The notes under the pieces are model-generated. The model did no database searches. It saw only the letters and a program-made list of their open reading frames with translations, and was not told where the DNA came from. DNA of 64,000 nt from Pseudanabaena sp. (GTDB lineage Bacteria; Cyanobacteriota; Cyanobacteriia; Pseudanabaenales; Pseudanabaenaceae): NCBI GenBank assembly GCA_003249015.1, contig QBLS01000007.1, positions 1-64,000 on the forward strand, written 5' to 3'. Both the position numbers and the translations under genes were made by a program. Numbering within the stretch: position 1 is the first letter of the stretch; every line of letters begins with the position of its first letter. Below are positions 25,483 to 33,193 of this stretch, in pieces.

Positions 25483-26427
25483 ATGGTTTACCGCTTATCC
25501 GACTCGCAATTGGCTAGTCATGTCACGCTACACCAGTTACAGGTTTTCGAGGTGGCTGCTAGACATGGGAGCTATACCCGCGCTGCTGAGGAGTTATTTC
25601 TCACCCAACCCACAGTCTCTATGCAGATCAAGCATCTGACCAAATCCGTGGGAATGCCCCTGTTTGAGCAAGTTGGTAAGCGTCTCTTCTTGACACAGGC
25701 GGGACAGGAGCTATTTCACACTTGTCAAGAAATTTTCGGAAGAATCTCTCAGTTCGAGATGAGTGTAGCCGACCTGAAAGGGTTGAAACAGGGATACTTG
25801 AAAGTCACTGTCGTGACTACGGCAAAATATGTAATTCCACGTCTGTTAGGTCCTTTTTGTCAGCGCTATCCTGGGGTAGAAATTGCTTTAAAAGTGACAA
25901 ACCATAGTGGCGTTCTAGAGCGGTTAGCTGAGAACAAAGATGATCTGTATATTCTTAGCAAAGTGCCTGATGAGCCTGATGTGAAGGCTCATCCTTTCTT
26001 AGCTAACCCTTTGGTGGTACTTGCTAATCACGACCATCCTTTGGTCGGCGAAAAAAATATTCCGATCCATAAATTAGCCGACCAGCCTTTTATTACCCGT
26101 GAGTCAGGTTCTGGGACGAGAGGCTATGTGCAGCGATTGTTTGACGAACATAAGATTACGCCGACGATTAAAATTGAGTTGGCTAGCAACGAAGCAATCA
26201 AACAGGCGATCGCGGGCGGCTTAGGCATTTCTGTGCTATCAAAACATACAATTTCCCTCGAAGGTGCTTCAGGACAGATTGCAGTTTTAGATGTGCAACA
26301 TTTCCCGATTCCTTGTTATTGGTATGTAATTCACCTAGCTGGTAAGCAACTATCGGTAGTGGCTCAAGCCTTTTTAGAATATTTGCAGACTGAAGGTAAA
26401 GAGCTTGCCGAAGCCACAACTTGGTAG
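25483..26427 (+). CDS. LysR-family regulator, RbcR/CmpR-like
   Basis: Transcription factor with an N-terminal winged helix (about 14-73: TLHQLQVFEVAARHGSYTRA and then FLTQPTVSMQIKHL) and a periplasmic-binding-like effector domain (about 100-300). TTAKYVIPRLLGPFCQRYPG and the DDLYILSK segment match the cyanobacterial RbcR/CmpR/NdhR group, which controls Rubisco and CO2-uptake genes in response to metabolites such as 2-phosphoglycolate or RuBP. Which member it is cannot be fixed without a tree. No carbon-concentration genes are adjacent. Inverted repeats directly upstream suggest autoregulation. Confidence 0.88.
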   Translation: MVYRLSDSQLASHVTLHQLQVFEVAARHGSYTRAAEELFLTQPTVSMQIKHLTKSVGMPLFEQVGKRLFLTQAGQELFHTCQEIFGRISQFEMSVADLKGLKQGYLKVTVVTTAKYVIPRLLGPFCQRYPGVEIALKVTNHSGVLERLAENKDDLYILSKVPDEPDVKAHPFLANPLVVLANHDHPLVGEKNIPIHKLADQPFITRESGSGTRGYVQRLFDEHKITPTIKIELASNEAIKQAIAGGLGISVLSKHTISLEGASGQIAVLDVQHFPIPCYWYVIHLAGKQLSVVAQAFLEYLQTEGKELAEATTW

Positions 26428-26466
26428 CTCTTAAGTTACAGCGCTTCGCGCTGACTTAAAACCCAG

Positions 26467-26511
26467 AGATATTTTTGAAAGCGGCGCTTTGCGCCGCTTT
26501 CAAAAATATCT
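26467..26511. repeat. Class A/B hybrid palindrome
   Basis: Perfect 45-bp palindrome: AT-rich AGATATTTTTGAAA arms of class B joined to a class A GCGGCGCTTTGCGCCGC core. Confidence 0.9.
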
Positions 26512-26523
26512 TATAGACTTTAA

Positions 26524-26550
26524 TAAAAAAAGCCTGTGCAAAGCACAGGA
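26524..26550 (-). terminator. Rho-independent terminator of tRNA-Cys
   Basis: On the minus strand CCTGTGC-TTT-GCACAGG is followed by a C and then a run of seven T. It begins about 15 bases after the tRNA 3' end. Confidence 0.88.
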
Positions 26551-26564
26551 TTTTTTTATTTTTA

Positions 26565-26635
<71 letters not shown>

Positions 26636-26671
26636 GAACGGATAACGAGTATAACAAATTGTGGCGACTGC

Positions 26672-26724
26672 AAGCAATAAATTTTGAAAGCTCTGCGAAG
26701 CAAAGCTTTCAAAATTTATTGCTT
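26672..26724. repeat. Class B palindrome
   Basis: Perfect 21-bp arms (AAGCAATAAATTTTGAAAGC plus T, and complement) around CTGCGAAGCAA. It lies upstream of the tRNA gene. Confidence 0.88.
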
Positions 26725-26738
26725 TAAGTGCAAGGTGT

Positions 26739-26803
26739 TACTCCAAATTAAAAATTAGTGGCGCGGCGCTTCACGCCGCACTACTAATTTTTAATTTGGA
26801 GTA
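26739..26803. repeat. Class A palindrome
   Basis: 65-bp palindrome with TACTCCAAATTAAAAATTAG arms and a degenerate CGGCGCTTCACGCCG core. It ends 9 bp from the pirin stop and could terminate it. Confidence 0.88.
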
Positions 26804-26811
26804 GTAAAGAA

Positions 26812-27510
26812 TTAAGCTAAATCAAACAATAAAATTTCGGCGTTATCTTTAGCAATTATTTGAAAATCCCCAGGGCGATCGCTAGCGATCGCATCTCCAG
26901 CACTAAGTAACTGATCTCCTGCTAGGACACTTCCCTTAGCAACCTGCAACCAAACATGACGGGATTGAGCAACGGGATGGATTACTTCTGCACCATCTTC
27001 CAAAATAGAAGCATAAATGTAAGCGTCTTGATGAATTGTTACTGAGCGATCGCGTCCATCTGGTGAAGCGATCAAACGCAACTGGTTAAGTTTTTCTTCC
27101 CGTGAGAAGGAGATTTGTTCATAGCTTGGTTTAACGCTTTCTTGATTTGGCAAAATCCATATCTGCAACAGATGGGCGGTTTCTGTTGGTGAGGGATTGA
27201 ACTCGCTATGGGTAATGCCAGTGCCTGCACTCATGCGCTGGACATCACCCACCTGTATTACGGAGCCATTACCCATGCTGTCTTTATGCTCTAAGGCTCC
27301 ATCGAGCATATAGGTAATAATTTCCATATCTCGATGGGGATGGGTGCCAAATCCTTTACCCCCTGCTATTTTGTCTTGATTTATGACTCGTAAAGAACGA
27401 AATGCCATATGTTGCGGATCATAGTAGCTTGCGAAAGAGAAGGTGTGATAGCTATCGAGCCATCCATGATTTGCGTGACCTCTTTCCTCGGATTTGCGAA
27501 TAGTAATCAT
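26812..27510 (-). CDS. Pirin-family bicupin protein
   Basis: Two-cupin pirin homologue. The metal-binding motif of the N-terminal cupin is clear: THPHRDMEIITYMLDG (His57, His59, His/Glu later) followed by HKDSMGNG and TGITHSEFNP, the usual His/Glu set. At 232 aa it is typical of the YhhW/pirin group, some members of which oxidise quercetin; others have regulatory roles. The physiological substrate is unknown. It is followed upstream by the CDGSH gene on the same strand, about 100 bp away. Confidence 0.93.
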   Translation of the reverse strand: MITIRKSEERGHANHGWLDSYHTFSFASYYDPQHMAFRSLRVINQDKIAGGKGFGTHPHRDMEIITYMLDGALEHKDSMGNGSVIQVGDVQRMSAGTGITHSEFNPSPTETAHLLQIWILPNQESVKPSYEQISFSREEKLNQLRLIASPDGRDRSVTIHQDAYIYASILEDGAEVIHPVAQSRHVWLQVAKGSVLAGDQLLSAGDAIASDRPGDFQIIAKDNAEILLFDLA

Positions 27511-27560
27511 AGTTTTGCTTGCCTAAAGTGTAAATAGTTGTTGATTAAAGAATTGTCTGT

Positions 27561-27599
27561 CCCAAATCAAGAAATGGCGTAGCCATTTCTTGATTTGGG
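27561..27599. repeat. Class C palindrome
   Basis: Perfect 39-bp palindrome: CCCAAATCAAGAAATGGC arms around GTA. The AAATGGCGTAGCCATTT core recurs at six other places. It lies between the CDGSH and pirin genes, next to the CDGSH stop. Confidence 0.9.
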
Positions 27600-27607
27600 G
27601 TAAAAGC

Positions 27608-27844
27608 CTAAAGTTTAGTATGTGCGCCGTCACAAAATGGTGCGTTACCTGTGTGCTTGCAGAGACAGAGGGCAACCTTCTTGGTTTCGGTCACTTCAAA
27701 GGCGAGGGGTGTAAATTCTGTTCCTTTGTGTGCGCCGTTACAATAGGGTTGATTGGTGGATTCGCCACAGGTACACCAGTAATAGGTTTTTGGCTCAAGT
27801 TCCAATAGAACGGGCTTCTTATCGACGACTTTAGGTTCACTCAT
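27608..27844 (-). CDS. Double CDGSH iron-sulfur protein
   Basis: A 78-aa protein with two CDGSH-type [2Fe-2S] motifs: CTCGESTNQPYCNGAH and CLCKHTGNAPFCDGAH. Each supplies three Cys and one His ligand. Such proteins act in redox or iron handling; the exact role is unknown. The start is set at the ATG beginning MSEPKVV because GGAG lies 7 bases upstream and the family begins there; the longer frame upstream runs into the divergent HxlR gene. Pairing with pirin and a divergent HxlR regulator suggests a small stress-response locus. Confidence 0.92.
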   Translation of the reverse strand: MSEPKVVDKKPVLLELEPKTYYWCTCGESTNQPYCNGAHKGTEFTPLAFEVTETKKVALCLCKHTGNAPFCDGAHTKL

Positions 27845-27895
27845 AATTATCTCCAAATGCGTTTCTGAAATATAATTGACAAGCACTCTTAAAGT

Positions 27896-27909
27896 AAAGT
27901 ATGTACTTT
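27896..27909. promoter_or_regulatory. Candidate HxlR operator
   Basis: AAAGTATGTACTTT is a palindrome of 6-bp arms around TG, located in the 93-bp divergent spacer between the CDGSH and HxlR genes. HxlR/YodB-type regulators bind short palindromes with TACT/AGTA half-sites, which this resembles. Low certainty. Confidence 0.4.
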
Positions 27910-27937
27910 TTTGTAAGGTACACACCAAAAAGATACT

Positions 27938-28321
27938 ATGAATCAATATGCTGATACTTTCATCGTTAACTCCTTCCCTGAAGAAGGATGTGAGACTTCT
28001 TACCAAAGCGAGTTACCCAGTTGTCCAGTTGAGGCTACCCTCGATGCGATCGGTGGACGCTGGAAAGTCTTGATTCTGCATGAATTATTTAGTGGTACTA
28101 GGCGTTTCGGAGAATTACACCGAAATCTGCATAGCATTACGCAAAAGATGTTGACCCAGCAGTTGCGGGAAATGGAACGCGACGGATTAATTCATCGTGA
28201 GGTATATACTCAAGTTCCCCCCAAGGTTGAGTATTCACTGACCGCTTTAGGTAGAACTTTACAGCCAGTATTAGAGTCGATGCATACATGGGGTAAAAAC
28301 TACCTAAAGCATAAAGAGTAA
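27938..28321 (+). CDS. HxlR-family transcriptional regulator
   Basis: Winged-helix regulator of 127 aa with the family core CPVEATLDAIGGRWKVLILH (Cys29 at the start of it), FGELHRNLHSITQKMLTQQL and the wing VPPKVEYSLTALGR. In HxlR/YodB/HypR relatives a cysteine at this position senses electrophiles or oxidants. The gene diverges from the CDGSH-pirin pair, which are the likely targets. The stop codon lies inside the palindrome that follows. Confidence 0.92.
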   Translation: MNQYADTFIVNSFPEEGCETSYQSELPSCPVEATLDAIGGRWKVLILHELFSGTRRFGELHRNLHSITQKMLTQQLREMERDGLIHREVYTQVPPKVEYSLTALGRTLQPVLESMHTWGKNYLKHKE

Positions 28322-28352
28322 TGGCGACGCTTTGCGCCGCCATTACTCTTTA
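28312..28352. repeat. Class A palindrome carrying two convergent stop codons
   Basis: TAAAGAGTAATGGCG (28312-28326) and its complement (28338-28352) flank an ACGCTTTGCGC centre. The HxlR stop (28319-28321) and the stop of the convergent DUF3352 gene (28350-28352) are both within it. Confidence 0.88.
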
Positions 28353-30098
28353 CTTACCGCCTTTCTTAAGGGACAAGATCGCCTCGACCTCGGCTGTGTC
28401 TTGGCTAGGGTAGGCTGCTGTTACGGCTAAGCCGCGAATTGAAGTAATTAGAGCCTTTACTTCCGCTGGAATACTTTCTTTCTCCGCAGGAGGCAAGAAT
28501 GTTTGCACAATATTCCATGTGCGATCGGCATCTAGATAGAAGTAACCCACGTTGTTAGTAGGTAGAGTGCTGATCACTGATTTGAAGGTGGCATCACCAT
28601 CGATCGCAGTGGCAGGTTTTGGTACAAACAAAGCAACGACTGGCGAAGCTGTGAGGAAAAGCGTATCTTTTTGACTCCAACCATGGGAAACGATCGCACC
28701 TGGAGCACCAGGGACAGACCATTCGGTAACGGCGACTCCAGAAACATCTTTTTTGCTGACTTGTCCACCATTCTTAGAGACAAAATCATCTAGCTTTTTG
28801 AGTAGAGATTCACCGCCAGCACGATTGCTTGTTTGGAACATAAATAGCGGTGCCAGCCCCTGAGTCTGAGCAAGGATTCCTTCGGGCTTAGTGGATATAG
28901 ACGCAAAGGCATACTCACCATCCATCCACCCAAAAATATCTTTATCTAGATCAATTGCAAAGGGAGAAGACTTCGCCTGTGTCCTGATTTCATCAATACT
29001 TTTCTTGATCTCAGGGTTCTTCTCAGAGTTTTTCACAAACTGCTCCCACGAGCCTTTGATGTCAAAACCAGTGATCACAGAAAATGCTTGAGATGGAAGT
29101 TGACCGATGATTTTATTAGGGGAATTTTTGAGCGCAGAAATAGCCGTGGGGTCAAATTTTCCTAGCACTTTAAAACGAATACCCGCATCATCAATACCCA
29201 ATCCCATGTTCATGGATTTGATTTGCTTAAGCTGCTCTAGGGACTCTGGAGGCAAAGCTTGAGCATCAGGACTGAGTTCTGCTAGCTGCACAATCGATTC
29301 GCTAAAGTTAGGAATGTAAATTTGGGCAACGGAGTTTTGGATTTTGAGATCATCAGCCTTTGCCGCACCTGCAAGAGAAGCTTCTCCTTTAAAAGTGTCG
29401 ATCGCCCTTTGATTGGTTTGTGCTTGAGGCGTAACGATCAAGTAATCGCCAACCATAGAGGTAAAGCTAGAAGCAGAACCTTCTCCATACTGCGTAATTT
29501 TTACGCCTTTGTATTCAGTTTGAGCTTCTTTCCCGCCTGCTTTGGTCTTGACTTTCTCGGTCAAAAATTTCTCCGCTGCCGCCTTGTCCTTGACTTCTGC
29601 CACAATCAAAATATTAGGAGTAGCTTCGGCGGCTGGCTTATCTTGGACAAATTGAAGGGAACCACTACTGCTAGCAGCATTGGTCATTGGTACATAACGA
29701 TTCACAGCCGCAAGAGGTTTGCCATCGAGGCTAGCGGCTTTGGTGGATGGCAGGATTGCGATCGACACATTTTTGCCAATCCAAGGCTTTACATCTTTTT
29801 CGTAGTCAAAGTCTCCTGTGGATAGGTTTTTGCGTCCCTCCGCGATCGCTTGGTCATAGAGCTTCTTGGTTTCTGGCGACAAAAACTGCTCTATCTTTGA
29901 CAGCGCTTCCCCGTCTGTTGATACAGACACCGCCATTAGCGACTTTTGTGGCACTACTGTTAATGTTCCTGCGGTACTGCTTGCAGTGGGGATAATATTA
30001 GCTGTCTTACTAAAGAAAAAGTAAGCACCAACGCCACCTGCAACTACTACAGCCGCACCACCAAGAATTGGTAGCAGATTTGGCTTAGTTTCAGTCAT
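28350..30098 (-). CDS. DUF3352-family membrane-anchored protein
   Basis: A 582-aa protein with one N-terminal transmembrane helix (about 8-30, ILGGAAVVVAGGVGAYFFF) and a large extracytoplasmic region. It has the DUF3352 landmarks DFDYEKDVKPWIGKNVSIA, FGWMDGEYAF and NNVGYFYLDADRTW. The function is unknown. A paralogue with the same landmarks lies at 60963 (638 aa). Convergent with HxlR. Confidence 0.88.
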   Translation of the reverse strand: MTETKPNLLPILGGAAVVVAGGVGAYFFFSKTANIIPTASSTAGTLTVVPQKSLMAVSVSTDGEALSKIEQFLSPETKKLYDQAIAEGRKNLSTGDFDYEKDVKPWIGKNVSIAILPSTKAASLDGKPLAAVNRYVPMTNAASSSGSLQFVQDKPAAEATPNILIVAEVKDKAAAEKFLTEKVKTKAGGKEAQTEYKGVKITQYGEGSASSFTSMVGDYLIVTPQAQTNQRAIDTFKGEASLAGAAKADDLKIQNSVAQIYIPNFSESIVQLAELSPDAQALPPESLEQLKQIKSMNMGLGIDDAGIRFKVLGKFDPTAISALKNSPNKIIGQLPSQAFSVITGFDIKGSWEQFVKNSEKNPEIKKSIDEIRTQAKSSPFAIDLDKDIFGWMDGEYAFASISTKPEGILAQTQGLAPLFMFQTSNRAGGESLLKKLDDFVSKNGGQVSKKDVSGVAVTEWSVPGAPGAIVSHGWSQKDTLFLTASPVVALFVPKPATAIDGDATFKSVISTLPTNNVGYFYLDADRTWNIVQTFLPPAEKESIPAEVKALITSIRGLAVTAAYPSQDTAEVEAILSLKKGGK

Positions 30099-30195
30099 GT
30101 ATCAAGACCTCCTGATCAATCAATTGCCAGATGTCAGTATAGGGCTTAACCAATAATCGCCATAGACTCTAATTACTAATTATTGGTGAGCTAAC

Positions 30196-30975
30196 TCACA
30201 ACGCTTGCAAATCAAGCCACGCAGGTACAAGTTTCCATGCTTGATTTAAAGATTTGTCTAATATTTTGTAATTTGGCTCAAACTTGCTGACTAAATTCCA
30301 AAATTTATCAGAATGATTCATATGAACTGTATGGCAAAGTTCATGGAGTAAAACATACTCAACAACTGCGGCTTCCAAAAACAGTAATTTGTAGTTCAAG
30401 CTAATATTGCGATCGCGGGAACAACTGCCCCACAGGGTCTTTTGACTGCGGACAGTCATCGCGCGGTAGGGGAGCTTGGCGCGATGACTGATGTTATGTA
30501 AACACTCCGAAAAATGTCGATCAGCTTTTTGGATCAACCATTGTTTTAGAAAAAACTTACAGGCTTCAACGTCATTGATGTCCCCTTTTACGGTCAGTTG
30601 CAATTGAGCTTTAGATTCTTGAATCGTAATCGCTCTAGATTTAGTGGCTATTTGCTGATACTCAATGTGCCATTCTTCACCTAGCGATCGCAAATTAAGG
30701 CGATCGGGTAGCTCATGGGGAGCCTGAGACTGTAAAAAAGCTTCTCTTTGGGCAAGCTTTAGTTGATTGCGAACAATCCAAGCCCGCTTTTTCTGGACGA
30801 TTTCAGGAATTTTTTTGTGATCATAATTAACGGGAATGACTACCTCTAGACCATCTTCGACAGAAATAGACAGCCTCACACATTTAGCGCGATCGCTGAC
30901 GCGCACAGTATATTCTGGCAACTCATCATTTACTGACTTCAAACTAATCTTAGATCTTGGCTGGGGGCTAGTCAT
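30196..30975 (-). CDS. YgjP-like metallopeptidase (DUF45)
   Basis: A 259-aa protein with the zinc-protease motif HELCHTVHMNHSDKFW near residue 210: HExxH here appears as HELCH, with the third ligand in the following NHSDKFW. The N-terminal beta-rich half (about 20-110) carries KRAWIVRNQLKLAQRE. This is the DUF45/SprT-like fold often annotated YgjP. The substrate is unknown. It probably works in the cytoplasm, as no signal peptide is seen. Confidence 0.88.
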   Translation of the reverse strand: MTSPQPRSKISLKSVNDELPEYTVRVSDRAKCVRLSISVEDGLEVVIPVNYDHKKIPEIVQKKRAWIVRNQLKLAQREAFLQSQAPHELPDRLNLRSLGEEWHIEYQQIATKSRAITIQESKAQLQLTVKGDINDVEACKFFLKQWLIQKADRHFSECLHNISHRAKLPYRAMTVRSQKTLWGSCSRDRNISLNYKLLFLEAAVVEYVLLHELCHTVHMNHSDKFWNLVSKFEPNYKILDKSLNQAWKLVPAWLDLQAL

Positions 30976-31013
30976 TGGTTTTGATAGAGTTTTGGCAGAG
31001 CCGTAAGAAAGAT

Positions 31014-31886
31014 TTAGTCTTGAATCAAAATTGTCCCAGGGAAGGTCTCATTGAGGCGATCGCGCTCACGATGGGCATTGCCCCGATCGGTGTAAGTCCG
31101 CGCTTGGATGTATGATTTACCTTTGAACTCAGTGACAAATGCATCAGGGGAAATCTGCCGTACTTGGCGAATACGGTTGGCATTTGAATTGGGAATCAGT
31201 ATCCGAAAAACTCCAGTAGTGACCCGCTCAGCAGGTTTAACGGTGGGGCGAGATATTGGCGAAGGTGTGGACATAGCAATGAGCGAAGCACTTAGAACTT
31301 GCGCGGCTACTCCTTGACTGCGTAGCCTTGCGGCGATCGCATTTGCACTTGTCAGACTCGATAGTGGTGTAGCGAGGATGACGGAGCGGTTATTAAAAGT
31401 CGCTAAGGTGGCAATCCTGCCTGTGATCGATTGCACTCTTTGCAACCCAAAGTTGGGGTCGTTGCTCAGCTCTACTAAAACCAGAGCTGCCTGTAAGTTA
31501 GATGGTATGTCAGTAACTTTCTGGGTAAAGGAATGGACAACTGCATCAAGATTGAGTTCACGCAATTGATTGGCTCGAAATGTAGAAGCTTGGATATTGT
31601 CAAAGCCTCCAAAAAATGTCATTGAGGAGTTGAGATAGTTGCAGGGTACAGCAGCGATCGCTAAAAATTCTGGTAGTTGCGGTAATAAGTTAGCGGGACG
31701 ATCCAAAATCACCCCATAGCGGCGGTTAGTAAGCTGAGTACAGTTAGGAATAGGTGATAGAGATTGTGCGATCGCCCCAGATGGCTCAAATAGCCCGTAT
31801 GGCATCGCGAACAAAATTGAGCAAACAATTTTTTTGACCATATCTGGTGACAGTCTGTATTTAAGTTCTTGTCTCAATGGTTTCAT
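31014..31886 (-). CDS. Hypothetical exported protein with SPOR-like C-terminus
   Basis: A protein of about 290 aa with a signal-like hydrophobic stretch (MVKKIVCSILFAMPYGLF, ending at GAIAQS, a plausible cleavage site). The C-terminal 70 residues (GVFRILIPNS to GTILIQD) have the beta-alpha-beta spacing of a SPOR domain, which binds denuded peptidoglycan; a middle segment has a related pattern. The start is placed at the ATG for MKPLRQE; the frame upstream opens with TTG. A shorter start at MVKKIV (31841) is also possible. Family not recognised with certainty. Confidence 0.65.
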   Translation of the reverse strand: MKPLRQELKYRLSPDMVKKIVCSILFAMPYGLFEPSGAIAQSLSPIPNCTQLTNRRYGVILDRPANLLPQLPEFLAIAAVPCNYLNSSMTFFGGFDNIQASTFRANQLRELNLDAVVHSFTQKVTDIPSNLQAALVLVELSNDPNFGLQRVQSITGRIATLATFNNRSVILATPLSSLTSANAIAARLRSQGVAAQVLSASLIAMSTPSPISRPTVKPAERVTTGVFRILIPNSNANRIRQVRQISPDAFVTEFKGKSYIQARTYTDRGNAHRERDRLNETFPGTILIQD

Positions 31887-32176
31887 GGTGGTCAAACTAT
31901 TCAACTTAGAGTCACAGTCTGGACTTGCACCCTAGTCATACCAATTTGTGCAAGTATGACCACATAAATTTAATCGGCTATTTAATCGGTAATTTAACTG
32001 GGGCTAGCTATTCCGTATCAAAAACAATTGAGCAAGTCTGCTGCAACTTTATTTTAGTGTTAAGTATTCAATCAGCGCCATCAAACATCGGTCTGACAAG
32101 ATATAACATTATCATGCTGGCTATGTTGCGAAATGTCATGTCTAGAACAAACTTTTCGCTAATTATTTTATACCAA

Positions 32177-32206
32177 TTCACAAAAGTGTGACTACACTTT
32201 TGTGAA
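32177..32206. repeat. 30-bp palindrome, copy 2
   Basis: Perfect 12-bp arms TTCACAAAAGTG around TGACTA. It is almost identical to 20314-20343. Confidence 0.8.
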
Positions 32207-32235
32207 CTGAAACCCAAACCCAGTATGGTTTTTTG

Positions 32236-32266
32236 AATAAAGAAATGGCTGAGCCATTTCTTTATT
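32236..32266. repeat. Class C palindrome
   Basis: AATAAAGAAATGGCTGAGCC then ATTTCTTTATT: a class C core with GGCTGAGCC at the centre. Confidence 0.85.
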
Positions 32267-32275
32267 TGGTTCTAA

Positions 32276-32373
32276 GTAGCTAGGCATAAGTAAACTAAAA
32301 AACTAGAAAGCTGTCCCGCCCGTGCAGCGGGTAGAGCATCTTCTGGTCTTAGGTTCTAATTATGGTGAGCTAC
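32276..32373. repeat. Class D element, degenerate
   Basis: Bounded by GTAGC and GCTAC. It has a CCCGCCCGTGCAGCGGG centre and a CTTAGGTTCTAATTA segment shared with the 24262 element. The arms no longer pair well, so it appears to be a decaying copy. Confidence 0.6.
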
Positions 32374-32464
32374 TTACCGATGCTTTGCTCTGAATAAAAT
32401 CTTCAAAATGGTGAATTCGCCACTTTGGTGGTTTTAGTTTCTTATTGAAAATGGAATCAAGATT

Positions 32465-33145
32465 ATGGCAAATCCAGAACATCTGATTCAACTACAACAG
32501 GGGGTGAGTAGTTGGAATCTTTGGCGATCGCAGGATTATCGCTGTCAGATCGATCTCATTGAGGCAAATCTCGCCTATGCCGAAGTTAGCAAAGCGGACT
32601 TTGGTGGTGCTGATTTGAGCCTAGCTAACTTGGGGGGCGCAAGCCTTGTGGGGGCAAACTTGCGAGAGGCTAATCTTACCCTTGCCAATCTAAGCGGGGC
32701 TAACCTGAGTTTAGCGACCTTTCAAGATGTGACGCTATGTATGACTAATCTTAGTGGCACAAACCTCAGTCTTGCGAACCTCAGTGCCGTTAACCTAGTG
32801 CTTGCTAACCTTAGCGGTGCAAATTTGAGTGGGGCTGTACTTCGCAATGCCAACCTGATGGGGACAAACTTGAGTGGGGCTAATTTAACAAATGCAGATT
32901 TTACTGATGCTAATTTGTCGGGGGCAATTCTCAATGGGGCAAACCTGAGTAATGCGCTACTTTGTGAGGCTGAGCTAAGTGGCGCGATTTTAAGTGGGGC
33001 AAATCTGTCTAAGGCTAATCTTTGTGGCGCAATTTTGCGAAAAACTGATTTTAATGGGGCAAAGTTACGCGAAGCCGATCTGCGTAATACTGACCCGCAC
33101 TCAGCTAACTTAGATGGCGCAGATATAGAATTTTCTAGGCGCTAA
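32465..33145 (+). CDS. Pentapeptide-repeat protein
   Basis: A 226-aa protein made of about 30 tandem A(N/D)LxX repeats (residues about 45-220, for example ANLSGANLSLAT), which fold as a right-handed quadrilateral beta helix. Cyanobacteria have many such proteins, with mostly unknown roles. The first 40 residues (LQQGVSSWNLWRSQDYRCQI) are a short non-repeat cap. The stop codon lies inside a perfect palindrome shared with the convergent glycosyltransferase gene. Confidence 0.92.
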   Translation: MANPEHLIQLQQGVSSWNLWRSQDYRCQIDLIEANLAYAEVSKADFGGADLSLANLGGASLVGANLREANLTLANLSGANLSLATFQDVTLCMTNLSGTNLSLANLSAVNLVLANLSGANLSGAVLRNANLMGTNLSGANLTNADFTDANLSGAILNGANLSNALLCEAELSGAILSGANLSKANLCGAILRKTDFNGAKLREADLRNTDPHSANLDGADIEFSRR

Positions 33146-33193
33146 GAACAAATTAAAAGTCCGCCGAAGGCGGACTTTTAATTTGTTCTTAGC
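33141..33193. terminator. Perfect palindrome holding both convergent stop codons
   Basis: Perfect 53-bp palindrome (GCTAAGAACAAATTAAAAGT arms, CCGCCGAAGGCGG core). The pentapeptide stop (33143-33145) and the GT9 stop (33189-33191, minus strand) are symmetric within it. The stem with A- and T-rich sides fits a bidirectional terminator. Confidence 0.85.

Larger units (their letters stand above)
31887..32464. other. 578-bp spacer with three repeats
   Basis: It contains the second 30-bp palindrome copy (32177-32206), a class C palindrome (32236-32266) and a decayed class D element (32276-32373). An 88-codon frame at 31925-32191 looks non-coding. No RNA gene recognised. Confidence 0.6.

Noticed and set aside
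29322-29995. Open frames antisense to the DUF3352 gene
   Set aside because: They lie opposite a well-supported gene and have no family signature.
30150-30186. Short hairpin ACCAATAAT/ATTATTGGT near the metallopeptidase
   Set aside because: 9-bp arms far apart with no U tract or shared core; may be chance.
31925-32191. 88-codon frame in the spacer before the pentapeptide gene
   Set aside because: Unlike protein composition, no ribosome binding site, and it overlaps a repeat (32177-32206). No family resemblance.
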